The notes under the pieces were generated by a model that searched no databases, had not been told where the DNA came from, and worked only from the letters and a program-made list of their open reading frames with translations. From an uncultured Victivallis sp. (lineage in GTDB: Bacteria > Verrucomicrobiota > Lentisphaeria > Victivallales > Victivallaceae): DNA of 64,000 nucleotides. Below are positions 1-9,194 of this stretch, piece after piece. The translations under genes were made by a program, and so were the position numbers. Position 1 is the stretch's first letter. Every line of letters starts with the position of its first letter. Where the stretch lies: assembly GCA_944389815.1 (NCBI GenBank), contig CALXNS010000017.1:1-64000 (forward strand), given 5' to 3'.

Positions 1-2
1 CG

Positions 3-98
3 GTACGCCACTCCCATTTCGAAGAGGTAATCCGGCAGAATTTCTCCCGGCGGTATCTGCCCCGCAAAACCGGAATTTCTCCGGAGCATAAATCATAA
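3..98 (+). CDS. C-terminal tail of an AraC-type regulator (5' end outside window)
   Basis: The window opens inside an open frame that ends with TAA at 96-98 and has no start codon. The 31 visible residues include HFEEVIRQNFSRRYLPRK, which resembles the last recognition helix and closing segment of AraC/XylS DNA-binding domains (pattern HFxRxFRRxFGxSPxxY). The other two forward frames read less like protein. Such regulators often sit beside sugar-catabolic modules like the one that follows. The assignment rests on a very short stretch, so it is tentative, and the effector cannot be guessed. Confidence 0.4.
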   Translation, partial: VRHSHFEEVIRQNFSRRYLPRKTGISPEHKS

Positions 99-196
99 CT
101 CCTGCTTCCCGCACCGGAAAAATCAAACCGTTCGAGGCTCCGCCGGACGTTGAACAATTGTACCTTGTCAGGCCACGTTGAACGCATTTCAGCATA

Positions 197-262
197 ATGT
201 ACACAAAAAAAGAGGAAAAATACGTGTTTTGTGTGTACATTTTTTGTAATTAATGTGCACAT
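197..262. promoter_or_regulatory. Repeated palindromic half-sites upstream of the GntR-LacI regulator
   Basis: Three related elements lie in the 110 bases before the regulator. ATGTACAC is at 197-204, its reverse complement GTGTACAT at 233-240, and the perfect palindrome ATGTGCACAT at 253-262. The first two flank an A-rich then T-rich core, so TGTACACAAAA and TTTTGTGTGTACA form an imperfect inverted repeat. This arrangement is what one expects of an autoregulatory operator for the dimeric regulator encoded immediately downstream. That it binds this regulator is inference. Confidence 0.5.
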
Positions 263-306
263 GGCCCATAATTTAATTGAAAGAAAACAAAACAGACGAG
301 GTTTTC

Positions 307-1440
307 ATGCTGCTGAAAGAACGGGCGAATACCCTGGGAGCGGAACTGCAGAAAGAACTGAAACATTTCCGCACGGGAAGCAAATTTTACGGAATCCGCG
401 ACATTCTGTCACGTTATCATGTCAGTCGCCGGGTGGTGGATCTGGCCTTGAAAACGCTGGTCAACGACGGGTTGCTCGAACACCGCAGCCAATATGGTTA
501 CTACGTGCGCAATTTCCATCGGCGGCGTAAAATCATTTTCTACCACAACCAGTGGGTCAACGAGGAGCTGCGCGAAATCTCCCTCTATTTGCAGGAAGAA
601 TTCAAGCTTCTGGCCGATTATTACGAAATCGGCGCCTTCTCCTATGATTACCGGAGCAATCTCATTACCCTCCTGGAACAATCTCCCGCCGACGTGCTGG
701 TCGTCTGCCCGCCGGCCCGCCCGCTCACCCGGGAGGAGATCGTATACGCGGCGGAGAGCCCCCGGCCGATCATCTTCATGGATCGCAACCTGACCGACGC
801 CTCGCTGCACTGCACCTTCCGGAAGTTCGAATACGGCATCATGGAACTGGTTGAATATCTGGTCGGGCTCGGCCATCGAAATTTAGGCCTGCTCGTCGCC
901 GAACCTCTGGTGGGCGGCAACCGAATCGAAATGGACGCCTTTCCGGAGTTTGCCCGCCACAGGGGGTGTCATGTCACGGTGCTGCCGTGCAATGCGGAAG
1001 CGGGCAATTATTCGCCGACCCTGGCACACGATGTGCTTTCAAACTACCTTGAGAACCACAAACCGGATTTCACTGCGCTCTTCGTCATCAGCGACTACGC
1101 CGCTCAGGGAGCAATCCGGGCGTTGACCGCATACGGCTACCGGGTTCCGGAGGACATCAGTGTCGTGGGTTCCGGTTCCGCGCTCTGCGCAAACTACACG
1201 GAACCGCCGCTCACTACGCTGGGGGTGGATCTTCGCGAAAGCATCTCCCGGCTGGCCCGGGAAATTCATCGGATGTGGGAGCGTTTCGACAGCGGGGAAC
1301 GTCTCGCGGTCTTCTCCGTTCCCAGAGTCACGGAACGCGCCAGCACCCGGCGACGGCGCCTTCAAGTTCCCGCGAAATTGAACGTTCTTCAGGAACAGCA
1401 TACGTATCGTTCGAATTTTCAACCCAAGGAAAGGAATTGA
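307..1440 (+). CDS. GntR-type HTH / LacI-type sensor hybrid transcriptional regulator
   Basis: Probable sugar-responsive repressor or activator. The first 75 or so residues form a winged-helix GntR-like domain (FYGIRDILSRYHVSRRVVDLALKTL, cited only as its location near residues 28-52). The rest resembles a periplasmic-binding-protein-like LacI sensor with the typical EYLVGLGHRNLGLL segment and a PEDISVVG motif near the end. I start it at ATG 307 because ACGAGG lies 5 bases upstream. An in-frame TTG at 277 would add ten residues but has no ribosome binding site. It is followed after 3 bases by a pseudopilin gene, then a glycosidase and an oxidoreductase, so it likely controls that module and itself through the upstream palindromes. 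The ligand is unknown. Confidence 0.8.
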   Translation: MLLKERANTLGAELQKELKHFRTGSKFYGIRDILSRYHVSRRVVDLALKTLVNDGLLEHRSQYGYYVRNFHRRRKIIFYHNQWVNEELREISLYLQEEFKLLADYYEIGAFSYDYRSNLITLLEQSPADVLVVCPPARPLTREEIVYAAESPRPIIFMDRNLTDASLHCTFRKFEYGIMELVEYLVGLGHRNLGLLVAEPLVGGNRIEMDAFPEFARHRGCHVTVLPCNAEAGNYSPTLAHDVLSNYLENHKPDFTALFVISDYAAQGAIRALTAYGYRVPEDISVVGSGSALCANYTEPPLTTLGVDLRESISRLAREIHRMWERFDSGERLAVFSVPRVTERASTRRRRLQVPAKLNVLQEQHTYRSNFQPKERN

Positions 1441-1443
1441 AAA

Positions 1444-2202
1444 ATGCATCATACATTCTGTCGCAAAATATCCGATACCCGCTTCATGAAACAATTCACA
1501 TTGATAGAATTGCTCGTCGTTATTGCGATCATCGCCATTCTGGCGGCGATGCTGCTTCCCGCTCTGAACCAGGCCCGGGAACGGGCCAAGTCGATCTCCT
1601 GCGTCAACAATCTCAGCCAGGTGGTCAAGGGAGTGATGTTCTACTCCAACGATTACGCCGACTGGCTGGTGACGCACGACAATACGCGCGGCGCCGGGAA
1701 AAACTTCACCTGGGGCAAGCAGATGGCTGAATTCACCAACTATCTCTCGAAGAACGTGCTCTACTGCGCCTCGCGACCGCTGGCGCCGACCGACTCCACC
1801 GGAGCCGCCACGGCATGGGCCAACACCACGTACGGCATCTACCGGTATGATCTCGACAGCATGGGCTATTACAACGAAAAACTGACCGAGCAGGGAAATT
1901 TCGCGACAAAATTGAGCACCGGAGACGCGGTCTACTATTCGATGCGCAAAATGAAGGCGCCGGGCGTCACGCCGATGTTCTGCGACACCGATTCCTACAA
2001 CGACGCATTCAACCGGATCGGCCAGAGCCTCTGGACCTACAATCCGCGCAAGGACGTCGAATCAGCAGCCGCCTCATTGAACCACGGCAACACCGGAAAC
2101 CTCGGTTACATGGACGGTCACGTCGGCACTTCCAGCCTCAATGATTTCTGGGTGGACGGCTTCACCCGGGTGATTGTGGGCGGAAGCCTGACTTCCCGGT
2201 AA
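1444..2202 (+). CDS. Type II pseudopilin-like protein with H-X9-DG C-terminal motif
   Basis: Exported prepilin-like protein of the family that is greatly expanded in Lentisphaerota and Planctomycetota. Near residue 17 it has the class III signal [18 protein letters not shown] followed by [12 protein letters not shown], the hydrophobic helix and start of the globular domain. The residue before the cleavage-site Phe is Gln, not the usual Gly, so processing efficiency by a prepilin peptidase is uncertain. Near the C-terminus [14 protein letters not shown] fits the H-X9-DG motif. AAGGAA precedes the ATG. The gene lies between a sugar regulator and a secreted glycosidase, without secretion genes nearby. 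That context suggests a surface or periplasmic role in glycan capture, but the function of this family is not established. Confidence 0.85.
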   Translation: MHHTFCRKISDTRFMKQFTLIELLVVIAIIAILAAMLLPALNQARERAKSISCVNNLSQVVKGVMFYSNDYADWLVTHDNTRGAGKNFTWGKQMAEFTNYLSKNVLYCASRPLAPTDSTGAATAWANTTYGIYRYDLDSMGYYNEKLTEQGNFATKLSTGDAVYYSMRKMKAPGVTPMFCDTDSYNDAFNRIGQSLWTYNPRKDVESAAASLNHGNTGNLGYMDGHVGTSSLNDFWVDGFTRVIVGGSLTSR

Positions 2203-2247
2203 AATCAGAGAGCGCGAAACCCGGATTTCCTTCCAGTCGCCTGTCCC

Positions 2248-2268
2248 GCCGGCGAAAGATCCGCCGGC
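2248..2268 (+). other. Intercistronic hairpin between pseudopilin and glycosidase genes
   Basis: GCCGGCG at 2248-2254 pairs perfectly with CGCCGGC at 2262-2268 around a 7-base loop. No T-run follows, so it is not a standard terminator. It could protect the upstream message or attenuate expression of the downstream gene. A second 7-bp stem (ACGCCGC 5240-5246 with GCGGCGT 5265-5271) lies just after the glycosidase gene. Confidence 0.4.
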
Positions 2269-2287
2269 GTCATCAATGGAGAATTTC

Positions 2288-5230
2288 ATGTTCAAGAATA
2301 TTTCATCTGCCCTTGTTTTGTCTCTCTGGCTGACAATTGAACTGGCCGGAGCTGAACTGCACCCCTTTCCATGGTCGAAGGACCTGAATGACCCGGCACA
2401 CTTCCGTCCTCACAGTTCCGGTGAGTGCCGGATCAGCGCCGACGGCGAAGGCGTCGTCAAGATTCAGGCCGAATTTCCCCCGGGGGTCGACCGCTGGTGC
2501 TATCCGAAACTGATCTTCCGGAAACCGGTGGAAAATTTCGAAGATGCCGAAGAGCTTCGCTTCGAGGTTAAATTCGATCCCGATCCCAAAGGGTTTCGTT
2601 ACGCCTACCTCATGCTCGACGGTCACCCGAATTATCCGCTGCCCCGGCCGGACGGTTCCTGGCAGAAGGTCGTGGTCAACTTCAAGGCGGCGAAGATCGA
2701 TCCGGCCAAAGTCACGATGCTGGAGATCGGCGCCAATCCCGGAAGCGACAAGCTCACCTACCGCCTCCGCAATCTTGAAGTTCTGAGCAGCAAACCATGG
2801 ACTCCCGCAACCTTCGACGCGGCCGACGCCATTGTCATTGACGCGCCCGGCACGTTGTTTCTGGACAGCGAAACACCGACGTTCCGCCTCCGCGGCGGCG
2901 TTGACCGTCCCGCAGCTTATCTTCTGCGTGACTGGAAGGGCGCCGAATTGCGCCGGGGGGATTGGCCGGATGCGGGCAAAGGAAAACTCCAATTTCCCGG
3001 CCTGCCGCGTGGATATTACACGCTGGAACTCTCCGGCAGGGACGGCATTTCCTTCACAGGGACGCGCAGTTTCGCCGTCGTCAGCGACCCCGCCGCCAGG
3101 ACGCGCAATCCGGAGAGCTTCTTCGCGCTCGATTCGGCGCAGAGCTGGCTGGCCCGCGCCGACAATCGGAACATCCGCTTTCCGACGGATGCTTTCCAAC
3201 TTGTTTCCGATGTCGCATATCGTTCCGGCGCGGCGATGGTCCGCGAACGAATGCATTGGAGTGAAACGGAACCCAGACCCGGCGTATTCCAGTGGCGGCA
3301 GTACAAGACCAACGCCGATCTTTTGCAGGCACGAAACATCCCCGTCCTCGGCATGTATCACAACGCGCCCGCATGGGCAAAACCACAGGACGCCGTTGCG
3401 GCGCTGCCGGTGGATCTGCTCGCACTCCATGATTTCGCCAGAGAGCAGGCGCGGGAATTTCAGGGGCAGATGACCGTCTGGGAATTCTGGAACGAACCGG
3501 ATATCTATTACACGATCGAAGGCGCATGGGATTACGCTTCGGCGCTCAAGGCCGCCTATCTCGGTTACAAGGCGGGCGATCCGCAGCTTCCGGTCGCTCT
3601 CGGCGGAATTGCGAAAACGCGCCTCACGCCTTATAATGAGACGCTTATGGCCAATGCCGCCGGAGAATATTTCGATATTTACAGCATTCACTTTTACGAT
3701 CCGCTGGTGGATTATCCGGAATTGTGCCGGAATCTCTTCGCATTCCTCAAACGCTACAACCTCGACACGCGGACGGCGTGGGTGACGGAAAACGGCTGCC
3801 GCGCCGAAGGCGCCGGAGAACTTGACAGTTACATTTCCGGCCTCAAACAACACTCTCCGGAACAGGAACTCCTCGTGGCCGAATTTCTCCCCAAAGCGAT
3901 GATTCAGCTGCAATTCAACGGCTTCGACCGTGATTTCTTCTTCGTCCTCCCCCCATACGGGGAACAGGGCGGAACGAAGGTCTGGGGCTTGATGCGGCTC
4001 GATTACACCGCCAAACCGGCACTCGTCGCATTTTCCAACCTGGCGGCAAATCTTGAAAACGCCACGCTGGAAGGCGCTATCGACCTCGGCGATCCTGCGC
4101 TCTGCGCCTATCTCTATCGGCAGGAAGACGGTTCCCAGACGCTCGTCTACTGGACGAAATCGGAACTCGACACCGAACCTTTGAGCGACAATTTGAAACG
4201 GAGCGATGAGAAAGTGCGGCAATTTTCGCTTCCGGTTTCCGGAACGCACTATTCGGGCTGCGACATTTTCGGCACGCCATTCGAGCTTGATGCCGCGAAC
4301 GGCGTCCTCGCAGTGACGTCGACCCGGATGCCGGCATTCCTCAACGGGCTATCCGGCCTCCGGCCGACCAGAAGCCCGCTCCGGTCAGCGGAACGGCAAA
4401 ATGCCGACCGGAGCGATTTCAATCGCGCGATCGTCTTCCAGACGCAGCTTTCCAATGATTTCACCCTCTCGCTCGACCGGGAATCCGCGGACATCTGCCG
4501 GGAAGATGTTTTCCTGAAGCTTACCGCATGGAACCTTTCCGCCCAGGAACAATCCGGTTCGATCGCCATCTCCGGGGGAAAAGTCATCGGCCTGCCCGCA
4601 GAGTGCGCCATTCCCGCCTTCAGCAAAGTGGAATATCTGCTGAAATTCACACCCGATATCGACGAAGAGCGCCGGGGGGAGTTCCGCGTAAACGGCCATT
4701 TCAATCAGCAACCGGTCACTTCGCTGTTGATTCCACTTACCTGTTACAACAACCTCGATCACCCCGCCCGGGTGCAGGAGTTCCCGGAGATGCTCAAACC
4801 GTCCAACTGGCGGGAGAACTCCTCCGGCACGATGGAAATCTCTTTCGACCCGGAAGAAAACGCCATCGCCTTTGCCGCAAAATTCACCCCCGCCGATCAC
4901 GATCGCTGGTTCTATCCGGAATATTTGCTGCATCTTCCGCAGGAATCTCTGGAGAACGCCATCGGCATCTCTTTTGAAGTAAAGGCCGTTCCGCCTTACG
5001 GCATCCGGCAGATGCTGGTCATGGCGACCCCCGGCGTCGAACGCGAAACCGGAGAAGCCTATTTCCTCAAGGCGTCAAGCCCGAGCGACGAATGGGAGAC
5101 GCGCACGGTTTCCTTCGGCCAGCAGAAGTTCGATCCGGCAACCATCCGGATGCTCCGGTTCGGCATGAATACGACCCGGGACGAAATCTCGTTCCTGCTG
5201 CGAAACGTTAAAATTCTCTATGGGAAATAA
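2288..5230 (+). CDS. Secreted multi-domain glycoside hydrolase (clan GH-A, GH39/GH5-like)
   Basis: Large exported glycosidase of about 980 residues. ATG 2288 is preferred over 2276 because TGGAGAA sits 6 bases ahead of it, giving a signal peptide that ends near LAGA at residue 22. Residues about 275-620 look like a TIM-barrel catalytic domain. EFWNEPD places the likely acid/base Glu near 403, and WVTENGC the likely nucleophile Glu near 501, the two-glutamate arrangement of clan GH-A. A module near residues 22-166 (DRWCYP, FEVKFDP, TYRLRNLEVL) is repeated at 830-980 (DRWFYP, FEVKAVP, SFLLRNVKIL), so the catalytic core is bracketed by two related, probably carbohydrate-binding, beta-sandwich modules. 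Substrate is not predictable from sequence alone. It shares a transcription unit with the regulator, pseudopilin and oxidoreductase. Confidence 0.75.
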   Translation: MFKNISSALVLSLWLTIELAGAELHPFPWSKDLNDPAHFRPHSSGECRISADGEGVVKIQAEFPPGVDRWCYPKLIFRKPVENFEDAEELRFEVKFDPDPKGFRYAYLMLDGHPNYPLPRPDGSWQKVVVNFKAAKIDPAKVTMLEIGANPGSDKLTYRLRNLEVLSSKPWTPATFDAADAIVIDAPGTLFLDSETPTFRLRGGVDRPAAYLLRDWKGAELRRGDWPDAGKGKLQFPGLPRGYYTLELSGRDGISFTGTRSFAVVSDPAARTRNPESFFALDSAQSWLARADNRNIRFPTDAFQLVSDVAYRSGAAMVRERMHWSETEPRPGVFQWRQYKTNADLLQARNIPVLGMYHNAPAWAKPQDAVAALPVDLLALHDFAREQAREFQGQMTVWEFWNEPDIYYTIEGAWDYASALKAAYLGYKAGDPQLPVALGGIAKTRLTPYNETLMANAAGEYFDIYSIHFYDPLVDYPELCRNLFAFLKRYNLDTRTAWVTENGCRAEGAGELDSYISGLKQHSPEQELLVAEFLPKAMIQLQFNGFDRDFFFVLPPYGEQGGTKVWGLMRLDYTAKPALVAFSNLAANLENATLEGAIDLGDPALCAYLYRQEDGSQTLVYWTKSELDTEPLSDNLKRSDEKVRQFSLPVSGTHYSGCDIFGTPFELDAANGVLAVTSTRMPAFLNGLSGLRPTRSPLRSAERQNADRSDFNRAIVFQTQLSNDFTLSLDRESADICREDVFLKLTAWNLSAQEQSGSIAISGGKVIGLPAECAIPAFSKVEYLLKFTPDIDEERRGEFRVNGHFNQQPVTSLLIPLTCYNNLDHPARVQEFPEMLKPSNWRENSSGTMEISFDPEENAIAFAAKFTPADHDRWFYPEYLLHLPQESLENAIGISFEVKAVPPYGIRQMLVMATPGVERETGEAYFLKASSPSDEWETRTVSFGQQKFDPATIRMLRFGMNTTRDEISFLLRNVKILYGK

Positions 5231-5319
5231 GATGCTTCAACGCCGCCCTTCGATGTTGCGCAGTGCGGCGTGAAAGCGCACTCCATTTCCCGCAGAAAAT
5301 CTGGAAAGGATTTTGATCA

Positions 5320-6606
5320 ATGGTAACCGCCATCATCGTCGGCGCGGGACACCGCGCCATCTGTTATGCGAATTACGCGCTGGAGCATCCGGATAAACTC
5401 CGCATCGTCGGCGTCGCCGATCCCTCCCCGGAACGCCGCCGGATGGCGGCGGAGAGATTTCATCTCGTTCCGGAACAATGTTTCAATTCCGCCGAAGCAC
5501 TCGCCGCACTCCCGAAACAGGCCGATGCGATCATCAACGGCACCATGGATCGCCAGCATGTTCCCACCACGATTCCGCTGCTGGAGCGGGGATACGACGT
5601 ACTGCTGGAGAAACCGTTTGCCGTCAACGTCGAGGAGGTCAAGGCGCTGGAGGCGGCGGTTCGGCGCACCGGACGGAAAGTCATGATCTGCCATGTGCTG
5701 CGCTATGCGCCGTTCTATTACGAACTCAAACGGCGGGTTCTGGATGGCCGGATCGGCAAACTTGTCACGCTGGAAACCGCCGAACACGTAAGTTACCACC
5801 ATTATTCGACCGCGTTCGCACGCGGCAAATGGCATCGGCTGGACGAATGCGGCTCCTCGTTTCTGATGTCAAAATGCTGCCACGATCTCGACTTGCTTAC
5901 CTGGTACATGAGCGGCATTCCCCCGGTTCGGGTCGCCAGTTTCGGAGGGTTGCATTACTTCACCCGGGAAAACGCTCCCGTGGAAGCCGGGGAACACTGC
6001 CTGATCGATTGTCCGATCGAAAAAACGTGTCCTTATTCCGTCCGACAGCTCTACTTGAACCATCCGGACCGCTGGGTTTTCTACGTCTGGCCGGAATTGG
6101 AGGAGTCAGGCGATCTGTCGATCGAAGCGAAGAGCGCCCGGTTGAAGGATCCGACCAACCCCTATTCCCGCTGCATCTGGAAAATGGACAACAACGTCGC
6201 CGACCGCCAGTCCGTCATGATCGAATTCGCCGACGGCGCCGTCGCCACCCATAACCTCGTCGGCGGAACCAGCAGACCGATGCGTAAAATCCATCTGCTC
6301 GGCACCACCGGAGAGTTGGAAGGCGTCTTTGATGACAATGAATTCGTCCTCCGCCATATCGACACCCGCCCGGGGTGTGAAACGCGCGAGGAACACTTCA
6401 ATTTGAATGATCTCGGCGACACCACCGGCGCTTTCGGCGGCCACGGCGGCGGCGACGGCAATCTGGCGGCGGATTTCGTCTCGCTGGTTGCGGGCGGGAC
6501 ACCTTCGATTTCCTGCACGATGCTATCCGATTCCATCAACGGTCACCTGATCGGGTTTTATGCCGACCAGGCGATGCGCGAACACCGGGTCGTCGAATTC
6601 AAATGA
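5320..6606 (+). CDS. Gfo/Idh/MocA family oxidoreductase
   Basis: NAD(P)-dependent sugar or sugar-derivative dehydrogenase, presumably cytoplasmic. The N-terminus has the dinucleotide-binding Rossmann signature VGAGHRA, and LLEKPFA near residue 100 contains the EKP Lys used for catalysis in this family. The middle segment with CPIEKTCPYS is a cysteine-bearing insertion seen in a subgroup of these enzymes. AAGGA precedes the ATG. It is the last gene of the plus-strand module after the secreted glycosidase, so it may process the released sugar. It converges with miaB 37 bases downstream, and no terminator is evident between them. Confidence 0.88.
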   Translation: MVTAIIVGAGHRAICYANYALEHPDKLRIVGVADPSPERRRMAAERFHLVPEQCFNSAEALAALPKQADAIINGTMDRQHVPTTIPLLERGYDVLLEKPFAVNVEEVKALEAAVRRTGRKVMICHVLRYAPFYYELKRRVLDGRIGKLVTLETAEHVSYHHYSTAFARGKWHRLDECGSSFLMSKCCHDLDLLTWYMSGIPPVRVASFGGLHYFTRENAPVEAGEHCLIDCPIEKTCPYSVRQLYLNHPDRWVFYVWPELEESGDLSIEAKSARLKDPTNPYSRCIWKMDNNVADRQSVMIEFADGAVATHNLVGGTSRPMRKIHLLGTTGELEGVFDDNEFVLRHIDTRPGCETREEHFNLNDLGDTTGAFGGHGGGDGNLAADFVSLVAGGTPSISCTMLSDSINGHLIGFYADQAMREHRVVEFK

Positions 6607-6643
6607 ATTGAATTGACGGGAAATCAAATCGGCTCAAATCCGA

Positions 6644-7987
6644 TCATCCCTGCACCGAACCGGAAAGCGAAACGTTCCCGGCGCGTTCAATACGGATCTT
6701 CCGCAACGTCCCCGGTTCAATGCCGGGCACCGGTTCGAAATGGACGACCCGGTTCGTTCCGGTCCGTCCGCACCAGCGTGCCGGATTGCGGGGACTCACC
6801 CCTTCGACCAGAACCTCCTGAAGGGTGCCGACCTGTCCCTGAAGCAGACGCGCCACGCGGGAGTGAAGATCATCAAGCAATATTTGATTTCGCTCCTCTT
6901 TGACATGCTGCGGCACCGAATCCTCCAGCGCCGCCGACTTCGCCCCCGGGCGAGGCGAATATTTGAAGATGAACGCATTGTCGAAACCGACCCGGTTGAG
7001 CAGTTCGCGCGTCCATTCGAAATCCTCGTCGCTCTCCCCCGGAAAACCAACGATCACATCGGTCGAAAACGTCAGATCCGGAATCGCCGCCCGCAGTTCG
7101 CACACCTTCTCCCAGTACGATTCCGCCGTGTACTGCCGGTTCATCGCCCGGAGAATCCGGTCCGAACCCGATTGCAGCGGCAGATGCACGTTGTGACAGC
7201 AGCAGCGGCTCGCGGCCATCGCCGCGATCAGCCGGTCATTGAAGTACGTCACATAAGGCGACGTGAAACGCACCCGGAGAAGTTCCGGAATCCGATCGAG
7301 TTCTTCGAGCAGTTCCGCGAAGGGCGACACCCCCGGCGGCGGCGGATTGATGTTCCCGCCAAGACCGTAAGCTGCGACATTCTGTCCGAGCAGCATGATC
7401 TCCCGCACTCCGGAAGCGACCAGTTCCCGTGCCTCCTCAAGTACGTCATTCATCTCCCGGCTGACCTCGCGGCCGCGCACATAGGGAACGATGCAGTAAC
7501 TGCAGAAACGATTGCATCCCCGGGTGATCGCGATCTGCCCGTGCCACGCATCCGGAGCGCCCGTCGGACGGAAGTGGCTGCCCATTTCATTCAACACCGC
7601 CGCCGACTCCCGGAGATCCGCCACCTGACGACGATCGGCCCGAATCGATTCGAGCAATGGAACAAGCGTATGCAACTGCCCGGTGCCGAGCACGAAATCC
7701 AGATGCGGCAGTTCCTGGAACAATTCATTTCCGAGCCGCTGTGCCATGCACCCCAGGGCGCCGATCACGAGATCCGGTTTCTTCTGCTTCAATTTCTTCA
7801 TGTAACCGATTTTGCCGATCGCCTTGCGCTCCGCCTGTTCGCGGACGCTGCAGGTGTTGAAAAGCAGCACGTCCGCCTGCTCCTCGTCCGCGACGATTTC
7901 ATATCCCGCCTTCGACAGCATTCCCGCCAGCGCCTCCGAATCGCGTTCGTTCATCTGGCAGCCGTAGGTTTTGATAAATACGCGCAT
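6644..7987 (-). CDS. miaB: tRNA-2-methylthio-N6-dimethylallyladenosine synthase
   Basis: Radical SAM methylthiotransferase that adds a methylthio group to i6A37 of tRNAs reading codons that start with U. The N-terminal UPF0004 domain begins FIKTYGCQMNERDSE and supplies three cysteines (YGC, NTCSV, GCMAQ) for the auxiliary iron-sulfur cluster. The radical SAM motif RGCNRFCSYC gives CX3CX2C. A TRAM RNA-binding domain closes the protein near residue 385 onward. The open frame extends upstream to 8119, but ATG 7987 aligns with the family start and is preceded by GGGGGAAG. It lies 20 bases after proB and is probably cotranscribed with it. Confidence 0.96.
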   Translation of the reverse strand: MRVFIKTYGCQMNERDSEALAGMLSKAGYEIVADEEQADVLLFNTCSVREQAERKAIGKIGYMKKLKQKKPDLVIGALGCMAQRLGNELFQELPHLDFVLGTGQLHTLVPLLESIRADRRQVADLRESAAVLNEMGSHFRPTGAPDAWHGQIAITRGCNRFCSYCIVPYVRGREVSREMNDVLEEARELVASGVREIMLLGQNVAAYGLGGNINPPPPGVSPFAELLEELDRIPELLRVRFTSPYVTYFNDRLIAAMAASRCCCHNVHLPLQSGSDRILRAMNRQYTAESYWEKVCELRAAIPDLTFSTDVIVGFPGESDEDFEWTRELLNRVGFDNAFIFKYSPRPGAKSAALEDSVPQHVKEERNQILLDDLHSRVARLLQGQVGTLQEVLVEGVSPRNPARWCGRTGTNRVVHFEPVPGIEPGTLRKIRIERAGNVSLSGSVQG

Positions 7988-8007
7988 GAAAAGCTTCCCC
8001 CGGTTGC

Positions 8008-9153
8008 CTATTCCCCGCCCAGAAGCGTCAAATTGTCGCGGTGTATGACCTCTTCGTCGACATTCGGACCGAGCACCGCCTGCACCTCTCCGGTGTGGCG
8101 TCCGCAGATCTTCAAACAATCCGCCGCATCAAAGTTGACCAGTCCGCGCGCGAACGGAACTCCGTCCGGTCCGGAGATTTCCACCGCGTCGCCACGCCGG
8201 AAGCTGCCGCTCACGAAACGCACTCCGGACGGCAGCAGACTGCGTCCCTGTTCCATGATCGCCTGCCGAGCACCGCCATCGACCATCAGCGCCCCGGAAA
8301 CCTTGCTGAAAAACGTGATCCAGCGCTTCCGCCCGGACAACCTGTGCCGCCGCGGCAGAAAGACCGTCCCGACATCTTCGCCACGCAGAATCGATTGCAG
8401 CATTCCCTTCTCACGACCGTCGGCAATCCAGAGATATTCGCCCGCGGCGGTGACGATTTCGGCGGCGCGAAGCTTCGAACTCATGCCGCCGATGGAGAAT
8501 TCCGAATTATCGGTTCCGCCGGCCATGCCGCGGATCGTATCGTTCACCGCCGGAATTACCGAAAGCCGTTCGCCGAGTTCGCCGTCGGCGTTCCGTGAAC
8601 GCAATCCCTGTTCCGTCGTCAGAATCACCGTCAACTGCGAACCGGTCAGCGACGCGAGCATCCCGGCCAGCGTATCGTTGTCGCCGAATTTCAACTCATC
8701 CACCGAAACCGAATCGTTTTCATTGACGATCGGCAATACCCCCGCATCCCACAAAGAACCGATGCAGTTCATCACGTTCAGGCAGCGACCGCGGTTCCGC
8801 AGATCCGCCGCAGTCAGCAAAAGCTGCGCGGTCCGAAAGCCCCGCGCCCGGCACTCCTCGTCGTAGATCGCCATCAGCCGGCTCTGCCCGATCGCCGCGA
8901 GCGCCTGAATGCGTGCAAGTTCCCGGGGACGGCGTTTCAAGCCGAGCGCCCGCATGCCCATTCCAACCGCGCCGGAAGAGACCAGCAGCACCCGGCGCCC
9001 GCTTTCCCTTACTGCGGCGATACCGGAAACCAGTTCCGCAATCGCCTCCTGACTGGTCAGCAGCCGCGTTCCGGCCTTGATGACGACCTGATGCGCCTGG
9101 CTTAGAAGTTCACGGCGCACTGAAAGAGTTTCATTTTCCATAAGAGTAACCAT
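8008..9153 (-). CDS. proB: Glutamate 5-kinase with C-terminal PUA domain
   Basis: Catalyses ATP-dependent phosphorylation of glutamate, the first step of proline synthesis. The amino-acid-kinase domain starts VVIKAGTRLL and includes the VSSGAVGMG loop, VNENDSV and FGDNDTLAGMLA, all characteristic of ProB. The final 85 or so residues form the PUA domain (GALMVDGGARQAI, FRRGDAVEI, FARGLVNF). At about 381 residues it matches the bacterial two-domain form. Neither ATG 9153 nor ATG 9141 has a clear Shine-Dalgarno sequence, so the start is uncertain by four residues. No proA or proC is visible in the window. Confidence 0.95.
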   Translation of the reverse strand: MVTLMENETLSVRRELLSQAHQVVIKAGTRLLTSQEAIAELVSGIAAVRESGRRVLLVSSGAVGMGMRALGLKRRPRELARIQALAAIGQSRLMAIYDEECRARGFRTAQLLLTAADLRNRGRCLNVMNCIGSLWDAGVLPIVNENDSVSVDELKFGDNDTLAGMLASLTGSQLTVILTTEQGLRSRNADGELGERLSVIPAVNDTIRGMAGGTDNSEFSIGGMSSKLRAAEIVTAAGEYLWIADGREKGMLQSILRGEDVGTVFLPRRHRLSGRKRWITFFSKVSGALMVDGGARQAIMEQGRSLLPSGVRFVSGSFRRGDAVEISGPDGVPFARGLVNFDAADCLKICGRHTGEVQAVLGPNVDEEVIHRDNLTLLGGE

Positions 9154-9194
9154 TGTGGATTATCGTTTTCGAGATCGAATTAATATATCACAAA

